Below, in pieces: positions 36,101 through 49,765 of a stretch of 64,000 nt of DNA (its first letter is position 1; each line of letters opens with the position of its first letter). This stretch comes from Panonychus citri (Eukaryota; Arthropoda; Arachnida; Trombidiformes; Tetranychidae): positions 704,501 to 768,500 of the forward strand of contig NW_026515433.1 in NCBI RefSeq assembly GCF_014898815.1. The letters are read 5' to 3'. The notes under the pieces were generated by a model. That model did not search any database. It saw only the letters and a program-made list of their open reading frames with translations, and had not been told where the DNA came from. Both the position numbers and the translations under genes were made by a program.

Positions 36101-39100
36101 TTATCATAACATTATCAGGTATTCATGATTCAAAGGGAAATGAACAAAAAAAAACCATGATTCTATTCAGAATATTGATCTTGATTCTTGGTTTCCAAGT
36201 TTGAGACAAAATGAAACTATTTTTATGATTAATATGAAACAGATTAGATGAGATTATCTGAAAATGAACGCGACAACATTAGTGTAACAATCAAAGTTAC
36301 TCACATTTGTTAGGAATGAACAAGCAACAGAATAAGATTAGATTAGAATGAGCCTGAGTTTCATGTCAAAGATGCGATCAAATCGATACATTTATTATGT
36401 TATTCTTAGTTACTTGTAGTAAGACATGATTAGGTGCTGTTAAGACGATTGGTGCTAAGCAGTTTTCCATCAATAATTGAGAAATTATTGAATTTTTCTC
36501 ATCTTAATTTCACTTGATTCTCAATTTCATTCTGATCGTGACTGAAGTTCTTGTGACTTTCGGTCAGAAATTGAAAATTGGAAATTCGAAAGATTAGAAT
36601 AATGATTTTAATTATTAATAATATCAAATTGTGGAATTATTATTAATAGCAAGAGAAAATAGGAAGAGCGAGAAAGATAAAATCTGATCAATATCGAGAT
36701 TTGAACATAATGTATTTGTTTTCAATTCTTTTTTCATCAGATTCCTTTTTATTTCTTTTCTTCTCATGTCTTTCATGATGGATGTTTTTTCATCATGAAA
36801 ACCAATGATTCAAGAAAACTGAACCATTTTCTTCACATGAGATTGTTTTTTTTCTGTGTAACCAGTTTTCCTATTCCATACAGAAGCCAATTCTTTAAAC
36901 TTTACAATATTTGAGATTTTCTCTCACCAGATAACTCAGATGAATTAGTTTTCGATTACAATCAATTTGTGTTCATCTTATTTCATGGTTCCATTATCTT
37001 CAATGAAATCTTCACTCTTGTTCAATCAAAAGTATCGTTAGTTGATTATTTTAAATCATTTGAGTTTACCGTTAATCGAATTGAGAAAAATATTGGAAAA
37101 TGTTGAAAATCACTTTTTCTGCTCCTGTGTGAATTCATTTAGGTTAAATTAATGGCATAACTTTTAGATTTTGATACGAATTAATTGTTAGACTGAATTA
37201 GTTGAATTGATGAAAATAGAGTTTCTTGATTTACATCTTGTAGTTCATGTATTTTATGATTTTGTTGTTTGAATTTCAGATGGAAACTTATTCAAGCCTC
37301 TTTGCCTCATGTGATGCATTGTTGCTCAGCTTTACTTTACAATCGGAAGAACAGCAGCCTCGATAAACTCGGTGCAGCGGAGACCAAACTGTTGTACACC
37401 TTACATTGGATTGTCCTCGATGCGGCTGAAGAATGTGCTGATGCTGAAGCTGAACAAGGAATCAATCGTCCGGTTGACCATTATCTTCTTCCAATAACAA
37501 CAATTGAGCTTTTTGTTTACCTTTTCTCTCCTCTCATCACTTACCTTAAAAATTCAGACTTTCTTACAAGCTTTCGGCTGGAAAATGGACACAAATTGTG
37601 GGGTCCATTGTTTAACTATCAGCATCCAGATATCCCAAGTTTTGTTGCTCAGGTCAAACCCAAACGGAATATACTTCGAGCCTCACGGTTTGAAGGTAAA
37701 TTCCGACCCAAGTTCGGTGATGTTTTCATTGGAGGTAAGATAAGCTCTCAAGATGATTTCGATATTCATTGATATTGTTGACTCATAATCTTTTCATTAA
37801 TTTTTCAGCTGATGATAAAATCGAAAGAGGTAACAGGCTGCAAGTAAAACGAACTGAAAAGTTAACTAGTCCCGTCCATGGATCTAAATACAATGAAGCA
37901 ATGGGTAGATCATCAATCCCACCATTAGCTTCCAAAGAGAATGCTCATGACGATAAAAGTGAGATACGAAAGGAAATCGATGGAATTGAGAACAAACGTT
38001 TATTAGAGCCTATGATGGCCACATATCTCGATGTTGCGACTTTAAGGTGTCTATTCACATCCCAATGGTTAGAAGAGGGTATTCATTGGAGTCTCAATTA
38101 TTTCATCAAAAGGTAATTTGACTTGGATTTAATTGAATAGGTCGAACCAAGAAACCAAAATAATTATAATTTCATTTTTATTTGGCTTAACAGACTCAAA
38201 AGTATTCAGAAACAGATCAACGAATTAGATTATCAGCGTCCTCGAAGTTCATCTCTTCCTATTCAAAGTATAAGTTTGTTCAATTATGGTCTTGAAAGTT
38301 CGATGAAGATTGAATATTCGGGAGCAAATTATGATCCGTGTTTATTTCCGACCTGTTTAACCTCTTCCAGTCGAGTGGCTTCATTTGCAGAGCTACGACG
38401 ATCTTCATTCAGTGGTATTGGTCTTAATTGGGGTGATTCAGGGAATGGAAGCTCAGGTGGAGGCGGAGGTTGTGGTAATCTAGCTAATTCTAACTCTAAT
38501 TCTAATACTTCAACTGGACTGTTTCGTGGATCGTTAATACGAGGTGTCTCTGGAGGCTCAAAAAGACAAAAAACCAGAGAAACACCAAAAAATATAGTCG
38601 AGTCAACAAGTAGCATTAAACATCACAATGATCAATCAAACGAGCAATCATTTTCGCCTTATCTTCATCATACTTCAAATTCAATTCAACGGAAGAATAA
38701 TCAATCTCTGGGAGATAAATCACCGTCGATTAATCAACATTCTGTTGGTAAGAAACACGATGGAAAAAAACCTCACCCACCTCGACCTAAATCAGCTCTC
38801 GGGTTCCATGGAGAATCAGATTCAACCAAAGATTCTAAATGGTGTAAACTTAAGTTCGAGCTGATTCGAGGCAAGAGTATGCCTTCACTTCATTTATTTG
38901 ATTCCGATAAACATGGTTCAGATTCACCGAGTTTAGAGAAAGTTTCACATTTATTTGATTCGAAACTTTCTTTCAAACGAGTAACATCAATTGGAGGAAT
39001 GAATCTTAATCTTGGCGATCGAGGAGGAGGTGAAAGTACTAGTGCGACAGGTGAGACCAGTGGTAATGTTGGTCAGTGTACATTCAACGTGCCCAATCCA

Positions 39101-42100
39101 ATCATTACGGTTACCGAACACTCACCTGTTGCATCGGTCCAGTTCTTTATTAATCAAGACACTAATGATAGTATACGAGAAGATGATCGATCTGGATTTG
39201 GAGGGCGATCTATTTGTTATCCACCTTGTAGACAATATTCAATAACTCGAAGTCAAACCGATTCTAATATAACTTATTTTACTGATCCATCAAACGAAGC
39301 GCCGGGATCAGTTCATTATATCGCTCGTTCAGGCCAATTAAGTTTACTTGTGATCTTGAAAGCTGTCCACTCGGTCAGTTTACGTGATAATGTTTGCTCT
39401 AAACGCGTTTGTGAGGGTATTATTAGTATCCTTGATTCACTTATAACGATGGGTTTACTTCATAATTATAATGCACCTGATCCACCCGATATGTTAACCA
39501 GTACCTTTGATGGATCACCTAATACAATTCAAAAGTTAAAACTGACCTCAAGTGAGGAGCTCAATGTTTATCAAATTTTTTTGGACACAGTGTTGAAAGT
39601 TTACCGTAATCTTGGATGTCCATACTCTTGTCATGAAGGTCACACTTCGGGTCAATCAGAGTCTGGAAGAAAAGAAATTGTTGACATGTTAACGCTCCTT
39701 TATCATACTAGTGAGACCGAATTCAACGATTTTCTCAAGGATATGGTCGTTCGTCGGCCACTTCAGGAAGTTATCGACACTTTTCATGCTTTTCTTGGCT
39801 TTTGCTCAGAACGATCTCCAATTATTTCCCCCAATAGCTCAACTCGAAACCGACCGGTCAATGGCTTATGCAGTGGACTCTCAACTGGACCCGCACTATC
39901 AACTGGTGGACTCTCAGCTCACTTAGGTAACCATGTAAATAAAGAGCATGGACGAACAGGGTATGCGAATAATTTTGGTGCAGGATTCAAACGAATAGGA
40001 TCATCTGGAGTCGAAGGGGTGATTATCGGTTGTGTATTCAATTCCTTGATTACTCGACTAGTTGGATGGAAAAAGAGCTGAAAGCCCAAGAAAATATGTC
40101 CATGTATTGTGATATAAGGCAGTTAATTGGTTACATTCGAGACAATCATGGAGGTACATTTCGACGAGTGGCCTTAAGTGGCCTTTTAGAGAGTCTTGAA
40201 AGTGTCACTACTCGTAATAAATCAGCTTTTGAATCTGGTCGACCTCTTCCAGGTCGATCAGGTACTTTAGGGAAAACAAGTGGCAGTGAACCGGATGTTG
40301 GTTCTGACCTCAGAACTGCATATACACCAAGTCCTTTCATGTTCACTGGAACTCCAATTGAAACTGTGGAAAGTGAGAAACACTCATCTAATCGAAAGTC
40401 TTTCTTTCGCAAAAAGAATAGTAATGTCGGGATTAAAAAAGCTCCAAGTAATCAAAGTATTGTCGATGAATATCCCAACTACACATGGCCTGGTGGAGGT
40501 ACCGGCGCTGGAACTAATACTGTAAATGCACCAATTTCTGTAGGAGGTGACGGAGGAAGTGGAATTGGTGGTGTTAATTTGGGAACATCAAACAACCTTC
40601 CTTCGAGTCACTCAAGTACACCCGCCTTACTTAAAATAAACAGATCAGCCTCACCTCGAATGAGTATCACTGATGACGATCTATTGTCTCAGAAATCAAG
40701 CAAAATGCCCGTCGGACAAATGGATAATAAAAACGAATTCAATCTAGTCAACTGGTTAAAAGGGGATCGATCGGGCAAAGGCGTTTGTGTGGGAACAGGT
40801 CAACCCGAAGGTTTTCTTCACCAATCAGAGATTCAATCTTCTGGATTAGGAATAATCTCAAACTGTAGCCAAGGACCAAGTGTATTAGCTGGACCGATTA
40901 GTGCCTTATACAACGAAAGCATCCTCAATGTATCTGCGAATGGTGATAAACTTTCTCGTCGATCAAGTTTTCAAAATCGAACACCGAAAATGGTTGGAAA
41001 ATCAGCCAGCCATGTTGGGTCAACATTTCTGAAAGCTCGTAAGCGAATGGAAGATCAGTTCAAAAATGTTTTTGGTAAAGGAAAAAATAAGCAAGGAAGT
41101 TTCGAAGATAATCTGGACACACTTAAAAGAAGGGACTCATTTGAAATGGAAGGAAACTATCGAGCCGAAGAGACAATTTCTTATCGAGATAATCGATTGA
41201 TCTGTATGCCAGCGATTCGTAATGGGATGATTAAGTTTTCTTTTCTTTTGGAAACCTGTGCACCAGGAACGCTTCCTGATCCACCATTAATTGCCGCCGT
41301 TCTTGATATTAAGGCTCCCGTTTTGGCTCGAGCTGCTTTCTTTCTTGAATGTGCTCATTTCGTCCATAGGTGCAACAAAGGTTCGTGGCCAAGTTGGATG
41401 AAGTTGAACTTTCCCATCTTTCGACCTGGAACTGCCAAAAGTGGTTCTGGGTCATGTCTACGTGATAGAGCTTCCCAAAGTCTTCATCGAAATGCTGGAC
41501 GAATGTTTTATCTTTGGGCAGAAGCGCTGGGAGCTCATATTGAAGAGATAATTTTCAATGAGAAAAATGTCTCGAAAGATGACGAATCCAATGCGAATTT
41601 GGACGAAAATAAGAGAAAACAATTTCGAAGTGAAGATGAAAATGAAGAATTTCTCATTGAATCGACAACCGTTGGTCAAACTGGTAACGATTGTCCATTC
41701 TCATTGAAAATGTCCGCTTGCTGTCTGCTTCTCGAAATAACCACTTTTCTTAGAGAAACTCATCAGTATTTACCCAATCGTGCCTCGAAATCATCGATAA
41801 GACAGCCTAGCACATTTGAAACTCGAACCATGACCGCTAATAGACGTTGGTCAATGGCCTTGTCCAGTCTTGGCTTCAGTCAAACTTCAGCTCACAGTCT
41901 AATGTCCCTTGCTGAGCAAAACTATGGTCAACCGCTTCATGGAGGTGAACGGAGGATTAGTTTTGTATTACATGAGGCCGATGGTGAAAATAATTCTGAT
42001 CACAGTAGTAATACAACTGTTACTGGGACAGAAGGTGATCATACCGGTCAAGGAGTGAATAACGGACCAGGAGCTGGGAACTTTAATGAACCAACAAAAT

Positions 42101-45100
42101 CACTGAAAAGATCATCTCAAAGCTCTAGTCAGGCAGTTCGACCAAATCTACTTCGTCGTGCAACTGGAACAGCGTCAAACAGTCCACACAATGGAAGCTT
42201 CAAACGTCGAAGTATAAAGTTAAAACGAAATCAAGCTGACCGGCGACCTAAAAGAGCATCAACGATGGTACCTGAAGATGATGAAGATTCCGTTGGGTTA
42301 ACTAGCAATTTAATCCAGAGAGCGGATAGTTTGAAGTCAAGACGAAAAGTGAGCGGAATCTCAGAGAAAAGTGATACAAGTGAGAGAGCAGATGTGAGCG
42401 GTGAAGAATCGCCTGGTGTGATGTCCGATGATGGACAAAACTGTGACCCTAGTGATATGTTATCAGCTGATGACACGGAGATAACTCATAATATGCCTTG
42501 GCTTAAAGTCATCATCAATGTCATCAACTCTCTTGATTTTGAATGTAGTCATAAAAATAACTGTACAGTCAATTGTTACCATCGGTCAATGAGATCATGT
42601 TCGAAGTTGATTAAGGTGATCAGAAAAGTTTACGAGGAACCAAATGATACCCCTTCTCTCGAGACCATAGTTAAAGTTATCGATGATAAGGAAGATGCTC
42701 TTAAAAAGGAGAAGAAATTTAAGAAAATCATCACTGGACCAAGTTCACCATTGAGACGGAAATTGAGCTCATCTCATAATGCCGACCGATATGTAGATAG
42801 AGATAATTTTTTCAAGACTCATTCTTTGCACAGTTCAACTGGATTTTTGTCCCATCACGATGTTGAAGCGGGAACAGGATCAGGTTGTGCTGACCCTTGG
42901 AAACGATTTGGTTCAGATAAATTGACTTGTCAATCTAATCCAAGTTTGATTTTCATCAACAATCATGTTAAAAATTTATTCCACACTTCGATTTCAGCGC
43001 TGATTAAAGGGTTTCTCAATCTATCGTCACCATCAATAAATTCACTTCTTTCATTGTCATGGAAAATGATTCTCGAGACTGATCAAGATGTTCGAGCTTC
43101 GTGTTCTGTTGCATTCATTATCTCAGCAGTTAGAAGTCCAGATTATGCTTCGAAGTTACTTGCTGACGAATTATCGTCTGAAGATCCTTCCAATAGAATC
43201 AAAGCAATTAATAAATTCTACGCTATTTGGAGAGCTCGTCACCAGTGCTGGCAACGGATGGAAGAAGGGGCTCACTTGACATTCAAAGTGCCTCCGCCGG
43301 TGATTGAGTTCACGTTGCCGTCACCGAAAATTGCATTACCCACCATGCCAGTAGCCGATCCACCTTGGATGCCACCGACAAAGTCAAAAGTTGAGAAGTG
43401 ACAATAAGTCAAGAACAAGTTTTACAAAAGTCTTTTGTCACTGCGACCAAAACACGTCGAAAACAGCAAATTGAATTAGTTCACAAGGTCCTACAAGATG
43501 AAGAGGCCAAACTTCGTGAAGAACGAGAAAGTTATCGCATATCATCAATACCAACATGCAATGAAGCAGCTTACGAACCAGCACTTTTCAGAGCCGATGA
43601 ACCAGAAGAGGGCGATGAAGATGTCGCCATTGAAAAACCCGCTTCGCACCACAAACAAGTAGCTCAAGCAATATTTCCTTCTTGTCTTTGCTCAGCAGCC
43701 ATCACAATAATTAATCTACTCAATGATCCTCAGGTCAGTTGCACGGGATCCGCAATATACGAGGTTGCATACAAAGTGGTCTGGCATTGTCTCGTTGAAG
43801 ACACTTCTCTTTTCCTTCGCCATCTATTTGAAAAACTTACCCGTGAAGGTCAACAGATGATCTTTCAGATACTTCGTCGTCTAATCCGTTTCATGCCTCG
43901 ACTTCCCGCTCAAGCAGCTTACACTTTGTACAATTACCTCATCGGTTTCATTATGTTTTATGTTCGTTCACCAATCGAAGGAAGTCAAGAAATGATTGGC
44001 ACAACTCTGTCGGTTCTTTGGCTCGTGATACCTTCAGTTCACGGACTATTCCTCAAAGATCTGAAACAAGTTCTTCGAAAAGAACAATGTGATGCCACTC
44101 TTCTAATAACTGCAAACGTTCCAAGTGCTAAAAAGGTTATCGTCCACAGCAATGATGCTGCCACAATTCCTTCCCAATTTCCTATTCACGAAGATACACA
44201 ATTTTATCAGGTTCTTATCGATAGTTTAGATACAATGAATATTGACTTATCTCTTGTAAATGAATATTATCTTGTGGACACAAAAACAAGTAAGTCGAGT
44301 ATCATAAGTGCCATACGACCATCGAATGATCATTTTTTTTATACTTTTTTCAGATCAAATGCATAATTTAAATGCCTACGTTCGAGATTTTTATTTCTTC
44401 AAACGATCTCAATATCCACAATTATCGTTGGTACGAATGAATCCAAATGAAGCCTACGAAAAACTTCAGGATCAAGCATTCAAATTGCAATTTGTGGAAC
44501 TTGGAAAGGTAATGATTAAAACTTGACTTTTCATAGAAATTCACTGATTTGAATTTTTCCTAATTACTTTTAGACTTTAATGAGCTTATCAATCGTTAAA
44601 TCTCAATATCTGGCAATACAAAGGGTTTTGTTTCTCCATGAAGAATTGATGAAATTACCTGCATTTCCCCGTAAGGCTCTGGAGGCTAATTTCAATTTGT
44701 ACAAAGGTTCGATGGGTAAACAAATGCTTGGAATGGACACTTTACATAAAATTGTTTGGGTCAAACTGGTCAGTCGAATGTTGGAAGTTACCTCAGGATT
44801 TTTCGCCCAATCAGCTGATATTCATTTGTTTCTTAATGTGGTCAATGGAGGTTTAGTCCTTCATTGTGAAGACGCGGCTGTCCTAAGACTCTCAATGGCC
44901 ACTTTTCTAAATGCTGCTCATCAATTTAAAATATCTTCTCAACCAATGGCTACTTATTAATTATGCCAACTCTCCTTCGTATTTATTCAAATCATCAGAC
45001 CAATGGTTTACTTTGTCGAACCATCGAATTTGTTTGTAAACAGTTTTACATCTTACATAGAAAACCTTTCATACTTCAGGTATTTCATCATCACCATTTT

Positions 45101-48100
45101 CCTTAGTTAATTAGCCTTTTAATCAACTTTTTTGTTGTATCAAATTCTGTTCAATTCAATTATGATAGATGTTCGGAAGTGCCGCTCCGATCTTGGACAT
45201 TGATAGTACAACATCGATCGGTGATGCTTCACGGATCCAGCCAAAGCATTTTTTCAGCTTCTTCAGTCGCTTGGTCAATATATTGTTGACCCGTTAGATA
45301 TACTTGAACTTGTAGATACAGAGAAACCATTGAAGGCTCTGGATTTCTGCTACCAAATGGACCCAGAAGCCTTAACTATCTTGGATGCAGTTTCACTGTG
45401 CGTAACTGTTGCCGCTTATGCCGCTGATTCGCAGCGTGGACATCAAATGTTGACGATTCTGGAAACGATACTCCCTTTATTCATGAAACATATGCAAAAT
45501 CTTACAATGAAAAAAGAGACACCCGGTGGACCAAAAACAGAGCTTCAAATGATTCATAACATTTCTGTTTGTATCAAAACACTTATTCGCAATTGTGAAG
45601 CTTTGACAAGGTAAATTCAAGTTTATCACTTGAGATGGAAAATTAACTGATTAATTTTTATCTTTGTTTGATTGCAGGAATTTTACTGGACCCCAACGAG
45701 CGATTGATCTCAGAGGTTCGAGTATGAAAAATACTTCACGAGGAGCTTATTCTCCTCCAATTGATGTAGACGAAGATAGTCATTCAAAGTAAGTTCTGGT
45801 CCAATTTTCAATGGTGATTGATTGATTAACTTTATTTCTCTAATTTTCCTTTTTTCAGGTTTATGGGTGAAAATTATTTTCCAACTCGCTCTCGGCAACA
45901 ACATGCTGACGAAGATGCTGATACAATAAGAGCTGATTTTCGGCGTCCCCGAGATACTTTGCTTAATATAGTTACTGAATTTTTGACTCGATCAGCGATT
46001 CGTTTAGCTGATTTGAGTAAGAAAGTTCCTGATTTACATCAGAAAAATTCGTCATACGAGTTGCTGGACGTAAAATGTCACCTTCGATTAGCTGAAGTTG
46101 CTCATTCTCTACTCAAAGTTAGTCCCTATGATCCACAAACAATGGCCTGTCGGGGGTTAGTTCGTTATATGAATGAAGTTTTGCCAAACTCTGAATGGCG
46201 TCAGGAATCAATGAGACCAGCGTTGATTATGATCTTACGTCGATTAGATAAAATGTTTAATAAAATCGCAAAACAAGGGGCAGTCAAACGACTAACTGAT
46301 TGGGAAGCAGCTAAAAGATTATTGAAAGGAGTTTATTCAACATTCATTAAGCATCCATATATTGTTCATCTACCTCATCTTAAATCATTAATTGCTGTTG
46401 GCCAGAATATCATCTTGGGTGATTCTGGTAATTCTGGAATAATTGGTGATAATATTCCAAGTCAATCATCATGGGCCATGGCTCTGTCACAATCTCCCCC
46501 TCCTGGATTCTGTTCAGTTGCAGTCCGTCTGATTGCAATGCAATTATTACAATTAGGTGAAACGCAAACACTTGAGACACTTTGTTCGGGAGCATTTTCG
46601 AGTCCAGAAAAGACAGAAATCTATTTATTGAACATGATCTATCCGATGTGTATTCGAATCTCTGGTGGACTCAACAATTTGCCCAAACTTCGTCCCTGTG
46701 ATATAACTTTTATACTTTCTGTAATACTCAACTCACTCAATCCATCTTCATCTAAACCTGGAGGTGGAAGTGGATCCAAATCAGCTGAATCTTCATCTCT
46801 ACTCTCTAATCCCGCTTTTCAACCATCACTTCAGCAAATCGGACTTTTGGGTCTGAAAATAATGATTGTTTGTTTCGAGAGACAATTGTCAAATGATTGG
46901 TATCGAATTGCTCGTTGTATTCGTGAAAATGCCAATAAGAACTTGAAAGGTGTCACTTTCTGGAACTTCATCGATTTTGTTGTTACTCATCGAACTCCTC
47001 TTTTCGTTTTACTTCTTCCTTTAATTCGTTACAAACTGTTACAAAAAATATGTAATTATGATCAAGAATATTTTTATCAACACCAAATCCGTTGTAAATT
47101 AGAAGGCCAAAATATGCCTCATTGCCGCAGTCGAGGTCAACTATTAGTCTGTCTTTTTGCTGAGCTTCGTGGTCTCAAAGAAGATCTTGTCGCGAAAAAG
47201 ATGGGAATTGATGAGAAAACAAAGTCTTCTCATGGGATTGGTCATCGTCCCAGTTTCACTTTACCTTCATCCCTTCACCCTGGGGTAGCAAGAGGTCAAC
47301 CAGCAGCTTCTTCATCTCAAGCTTCAGCAGAAGAGGCATCAGATTATACCGTTGATAGTCAATCAGGGACAGTTACTAGTCAACCAAAGCGTCCGTCGTT
47401 ATTGCGAGGACTAAGCTTTCGCATTGATCGAACCAATTTGAATAGAGGAACGAGTGTTAAACTTCCAGTAGAAAACAATGACAAAGGAAAATTATTTGAT
47501 CGATTTATTCGTCGCACTAGTTACCCTTCTAACCCAGTAGAAACAGGAACAAAAAGTAATTATCAAACTTTCTCCTTCAATATTATTATAATTATAACAT
47601 AACATTCATAATTATTTTTCTGTACTCTTTTTATTTAAGGTGAAAAACCAGAAGAAAAGCCGGAACAAACACAATCAGAACCTCGACTGTTCCGTAAATC
47701 TACAGCTGAAGCAAGAAAATTGGCAAACAGACGGGAACAGATGAAGAAAAATAATGAAAGCAATAGTTTAGAAGATGAATCAAGTTCGAGAAAAGAAGAC
47801 GAGAAATCTGAAAGTTCTGATCAAGACGCAAGTAAAACTGGCTTGATTTCATCTGAAATTGAAGATCCTGATCGACCTAAACATAGATTACAACGTCAAA
47901 AAGCTCAAAGTAGGAAAACATTTCGCTTTCGAAAATCACGTAAAGGTGCTGGTTTTCTGCATTCGTCCAACGAAACTGATGGAACAACAGAATCAAGCAA
48001 AGGCGATCCAATATTAACTCCAACAACAAGACTGTTAACATCATCCGCATCGTTACGAATAAAACCAGTGTCAAGAGTAATTACATCAATTGCAACCTCC

Positions 48101-48295
48101 ATTACCCCACCAACAACGCCGACTTCATTAACAAGCCAATCGTCAACAACCATCCCAAGTCTGTCCAAGAAGCATGAGAAGAAAAAAGATGGTGACTTAA
48201 ATTCATCATCAAGCAAAAATTTTGATAACAGTGGAAACGATGAAAATCTTGTTATCTTGGATAAACTAACCTCCATCCAATCCGATCATGTGTAG
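33160..48295 (+). CDS. UNC80: UNC80, NALCN channel-complex subunit (four frame breaks)
   Basis: Large cytoplasmic scaffold that links UNC79 to the NALCN sodium-leak channel and sets neuronal resting excitability. Exons: 33160-33251, 33347-33496, 37280-37734, 37809-38112, 38194-44289, 44354-44508, 44574-45079, 45169-45610, 45678-45788, 45859-47555, 47640-48295. Family landmarks run throughout: PIQTFLWRQTSPFIRPKFG, SFEKVLVQNIQFGLSPSLT, RWKLIQASLPHVMHC, MYCDIRQLIGYIR, FRRVALSGLLESL, YVRDFYFFKRSQYPQLSL, EKPLKALDFCY. The two long low-complexity regions are Ser/Gly-rich. Four places lose the frame by one base: the A run 40070-40074, AA 43396-43397, the A run 44928-44931 and GG 45233-45234. Allowing one missing base at each gives a continuous 3,555-residue frame and a total length divisible by three; human UNC80 is about 3,250. 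The start is the first ATG of the frame at 33160; 33166 is an alternative. Confidence 0.93.
33497..37279 (+). other. 3.8-kb second intron of UNC80
   Basis: AT-rich intron with a (GA)n tract at 34766-34790. Open frames within it, including the one spanning the GA tract, have no conserved features. Confidence 0.7.
34766..34790. repeat. GA microsatellite
   Basis: About 12 uninterrupted AG units in the second UNC80 intron. Confidence 0.9.
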
Positions 48296-49116
48296 AGCAA
48301 ATTATTGATCAACTTGAGCAAATCAGTCTATTTCCAAAGCTAAACCATGAAACTGTGAACTTATCAACTGTTGTCCAAGAGAAATTATTACACAATCAAT
48401 TCGACAATTAATACAAAAAGGCCAAACAAATATCTATCGATTCGCAACAAAACGCAACAAGATTAGGATCAAACAAATATAATGTACTTAGTCAAACATT
48501 TTCTGTTTAATCAACTTTCCAATTATTATCGCATCTTCCTTATTCAATGAGCCAAAATTACAATTGGCTATTGTACGTCCCAAAAACTAGCAACGAAAAA
48601 AAATCATCTATTAATAATAACAAATACAAATTTTCAGTTATTTTTGTTTCCTCTCTCAAAATTAATACATCTTCGTTATTCATTGATAACAAATAATCAC
48701 ACAATTGAGGTAATTATTACGATTCACGTTTTTGGATGCAAACATCAACCCAAAGAGTAACTCTTTACTCTTTGGAAGAACCTGAAGCACTACAAAGATA
48801 TCAAAATTACCACTCGATAGCTTTTTGAATTCTGCACCAACATGAAACAAACCAATGTTATAGGGGTCAAGGGTCAAAAGTTATCAAACTTTCAAATTTT
48901 CTCTTTCTTTTGACTTTTGATTCTTTTCGTATCCTTCAACTATTAGTATTGTTGAACATTGTTATTAAACTTGAATTTCAATAAAGAGAGAAGAGAAATA
49001 GCCGCGTAAAGAAATTAAATATAATTGAGCGTTCACATAATAATCTAGTCTGTGACATACGATCGTATGGGAACTAGAAACGCATTCAGTGAAGTTGAGT
49101 TAACAAATGACAGGTC
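48296..49116. other. UNC80 3' flank
   Basis: 3' UTR and spacer after the UNC80 stop. AATAAA at about 48980 is a possible polyadenylation signal. A short inverted pair, AAAGAGTAACTCTTTACTCTTT, lies near 48752. No gene was recognised. Confidence 0.6.
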
Positions 49117-49499
49117 ACCTCAAAACGACATTTTATTGTTTTGGTCAATCGGGCAATTTAATTTCACTTACTTTGACGCTTTTTTCAAAATTTCGTCAGA
49201 TCATCTGATTCAGATGCTAATAAACCTTCAAACTTCTAATTTTCATTCATTGAATCTTTTCCATCGTTTGCCATTTTTTTATGTTAAATTATTTTACATG
49301 TGGTACACCCCGTGTTGATTGGGTTTTCATATTTTATGGAATTCGTGTGTTGGAAGGAGCCCGCGATCACGCGTGGACTTTACGGGAAGTAAAGTGCAAC
49401 TACTTTTCATTGTGTCTTAGTTATTTATTCGGTTTATAAGATGAAAATCGTAGAATTTATTATCAAAGAGTTTTAGAAAGTCAAATCGCGGAAGCATGA
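49117..49499 (+). pseudogene. Degenerate relative of the 131-aa orphan gene
   Basis: The 5' part matches the promoter of the intact copies (ATTGTTTTGGTCAATCGGGC, CACTTACTTTGA). The N-terminal codons CAGATGCTAATAAACCTT follow, interrupted by small indels. About 50 codons of the middle are missing or unrecognisable. From about 49311 the C-terminal half can be followed: RVDW, then HAWTLREVKCNYFSLC against HSWTMDELKCNYYYLC in the intact protein, and LESQIAEA at the end against LEQIAEQ. An in-frame TAA sits inside this half, at 49437-49439. The differences are largely amino-acid replacements, so this was probably a diverged functional paralogue before it broke down. Confidence 0.75.
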
Positions 49500-49681
49500 A
49501 GCCCGTTTCTTTTTGTAAGACTTTATAATTGTTACATGTTCATTTACTGTTAAGATTGGTACCTATAATCTTTCTTCCCATGGCATGTTCTTGGCAAGAC
49601 ATCAACATTAAAAGAATTTTGAATTAATGTGTCTTTCAATTGAAAAATTATTTGCGGGTTTCAATTTTTGTTCTTAACCTA

Positions 49682-49762
49682 TGCCTGTTGAATTTCCAAC
49701 ATTCAAAGCTCTCAATTAGAGTCAAAAATTCAACTACTCATCCTGATCAATCTCTTTCTCTC
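49682..49762 (+). pseudogene. SELENOI exon/intron fragment
   Basis: CTGTTGAATTTCCAACATTC matches the last part of SELENOI exon 1 (CTGTTGACTTTCCAGTATTC at 26126). After a deletion it continues with intron sequence: CTACTCATCCTGATCAATCT and the CTTTCTCTCC after it are identical to 26298-26326. Because intron sequence is present, it arose by DNA duplication and not by retroposition. Confidence 0.7.
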
Positions 49763-49765
49763 CGC

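Noticed and set aside
39900..39990. A short intron explaining the first UNC80 frame break
   Set aside because: GTAACC to TGCAG could be spliced, but the conserved residues VIIGCVFNSLITRLV after it are in the original frame, so the break must lie after them.
40060..40081. Programmed -1 frameshifting in UNC80
   Set aside because: G AAA AAG at the first break is near-slippery, but the other three breaks have no slippery heptamer and UNC80 is not known to need frameshifting.
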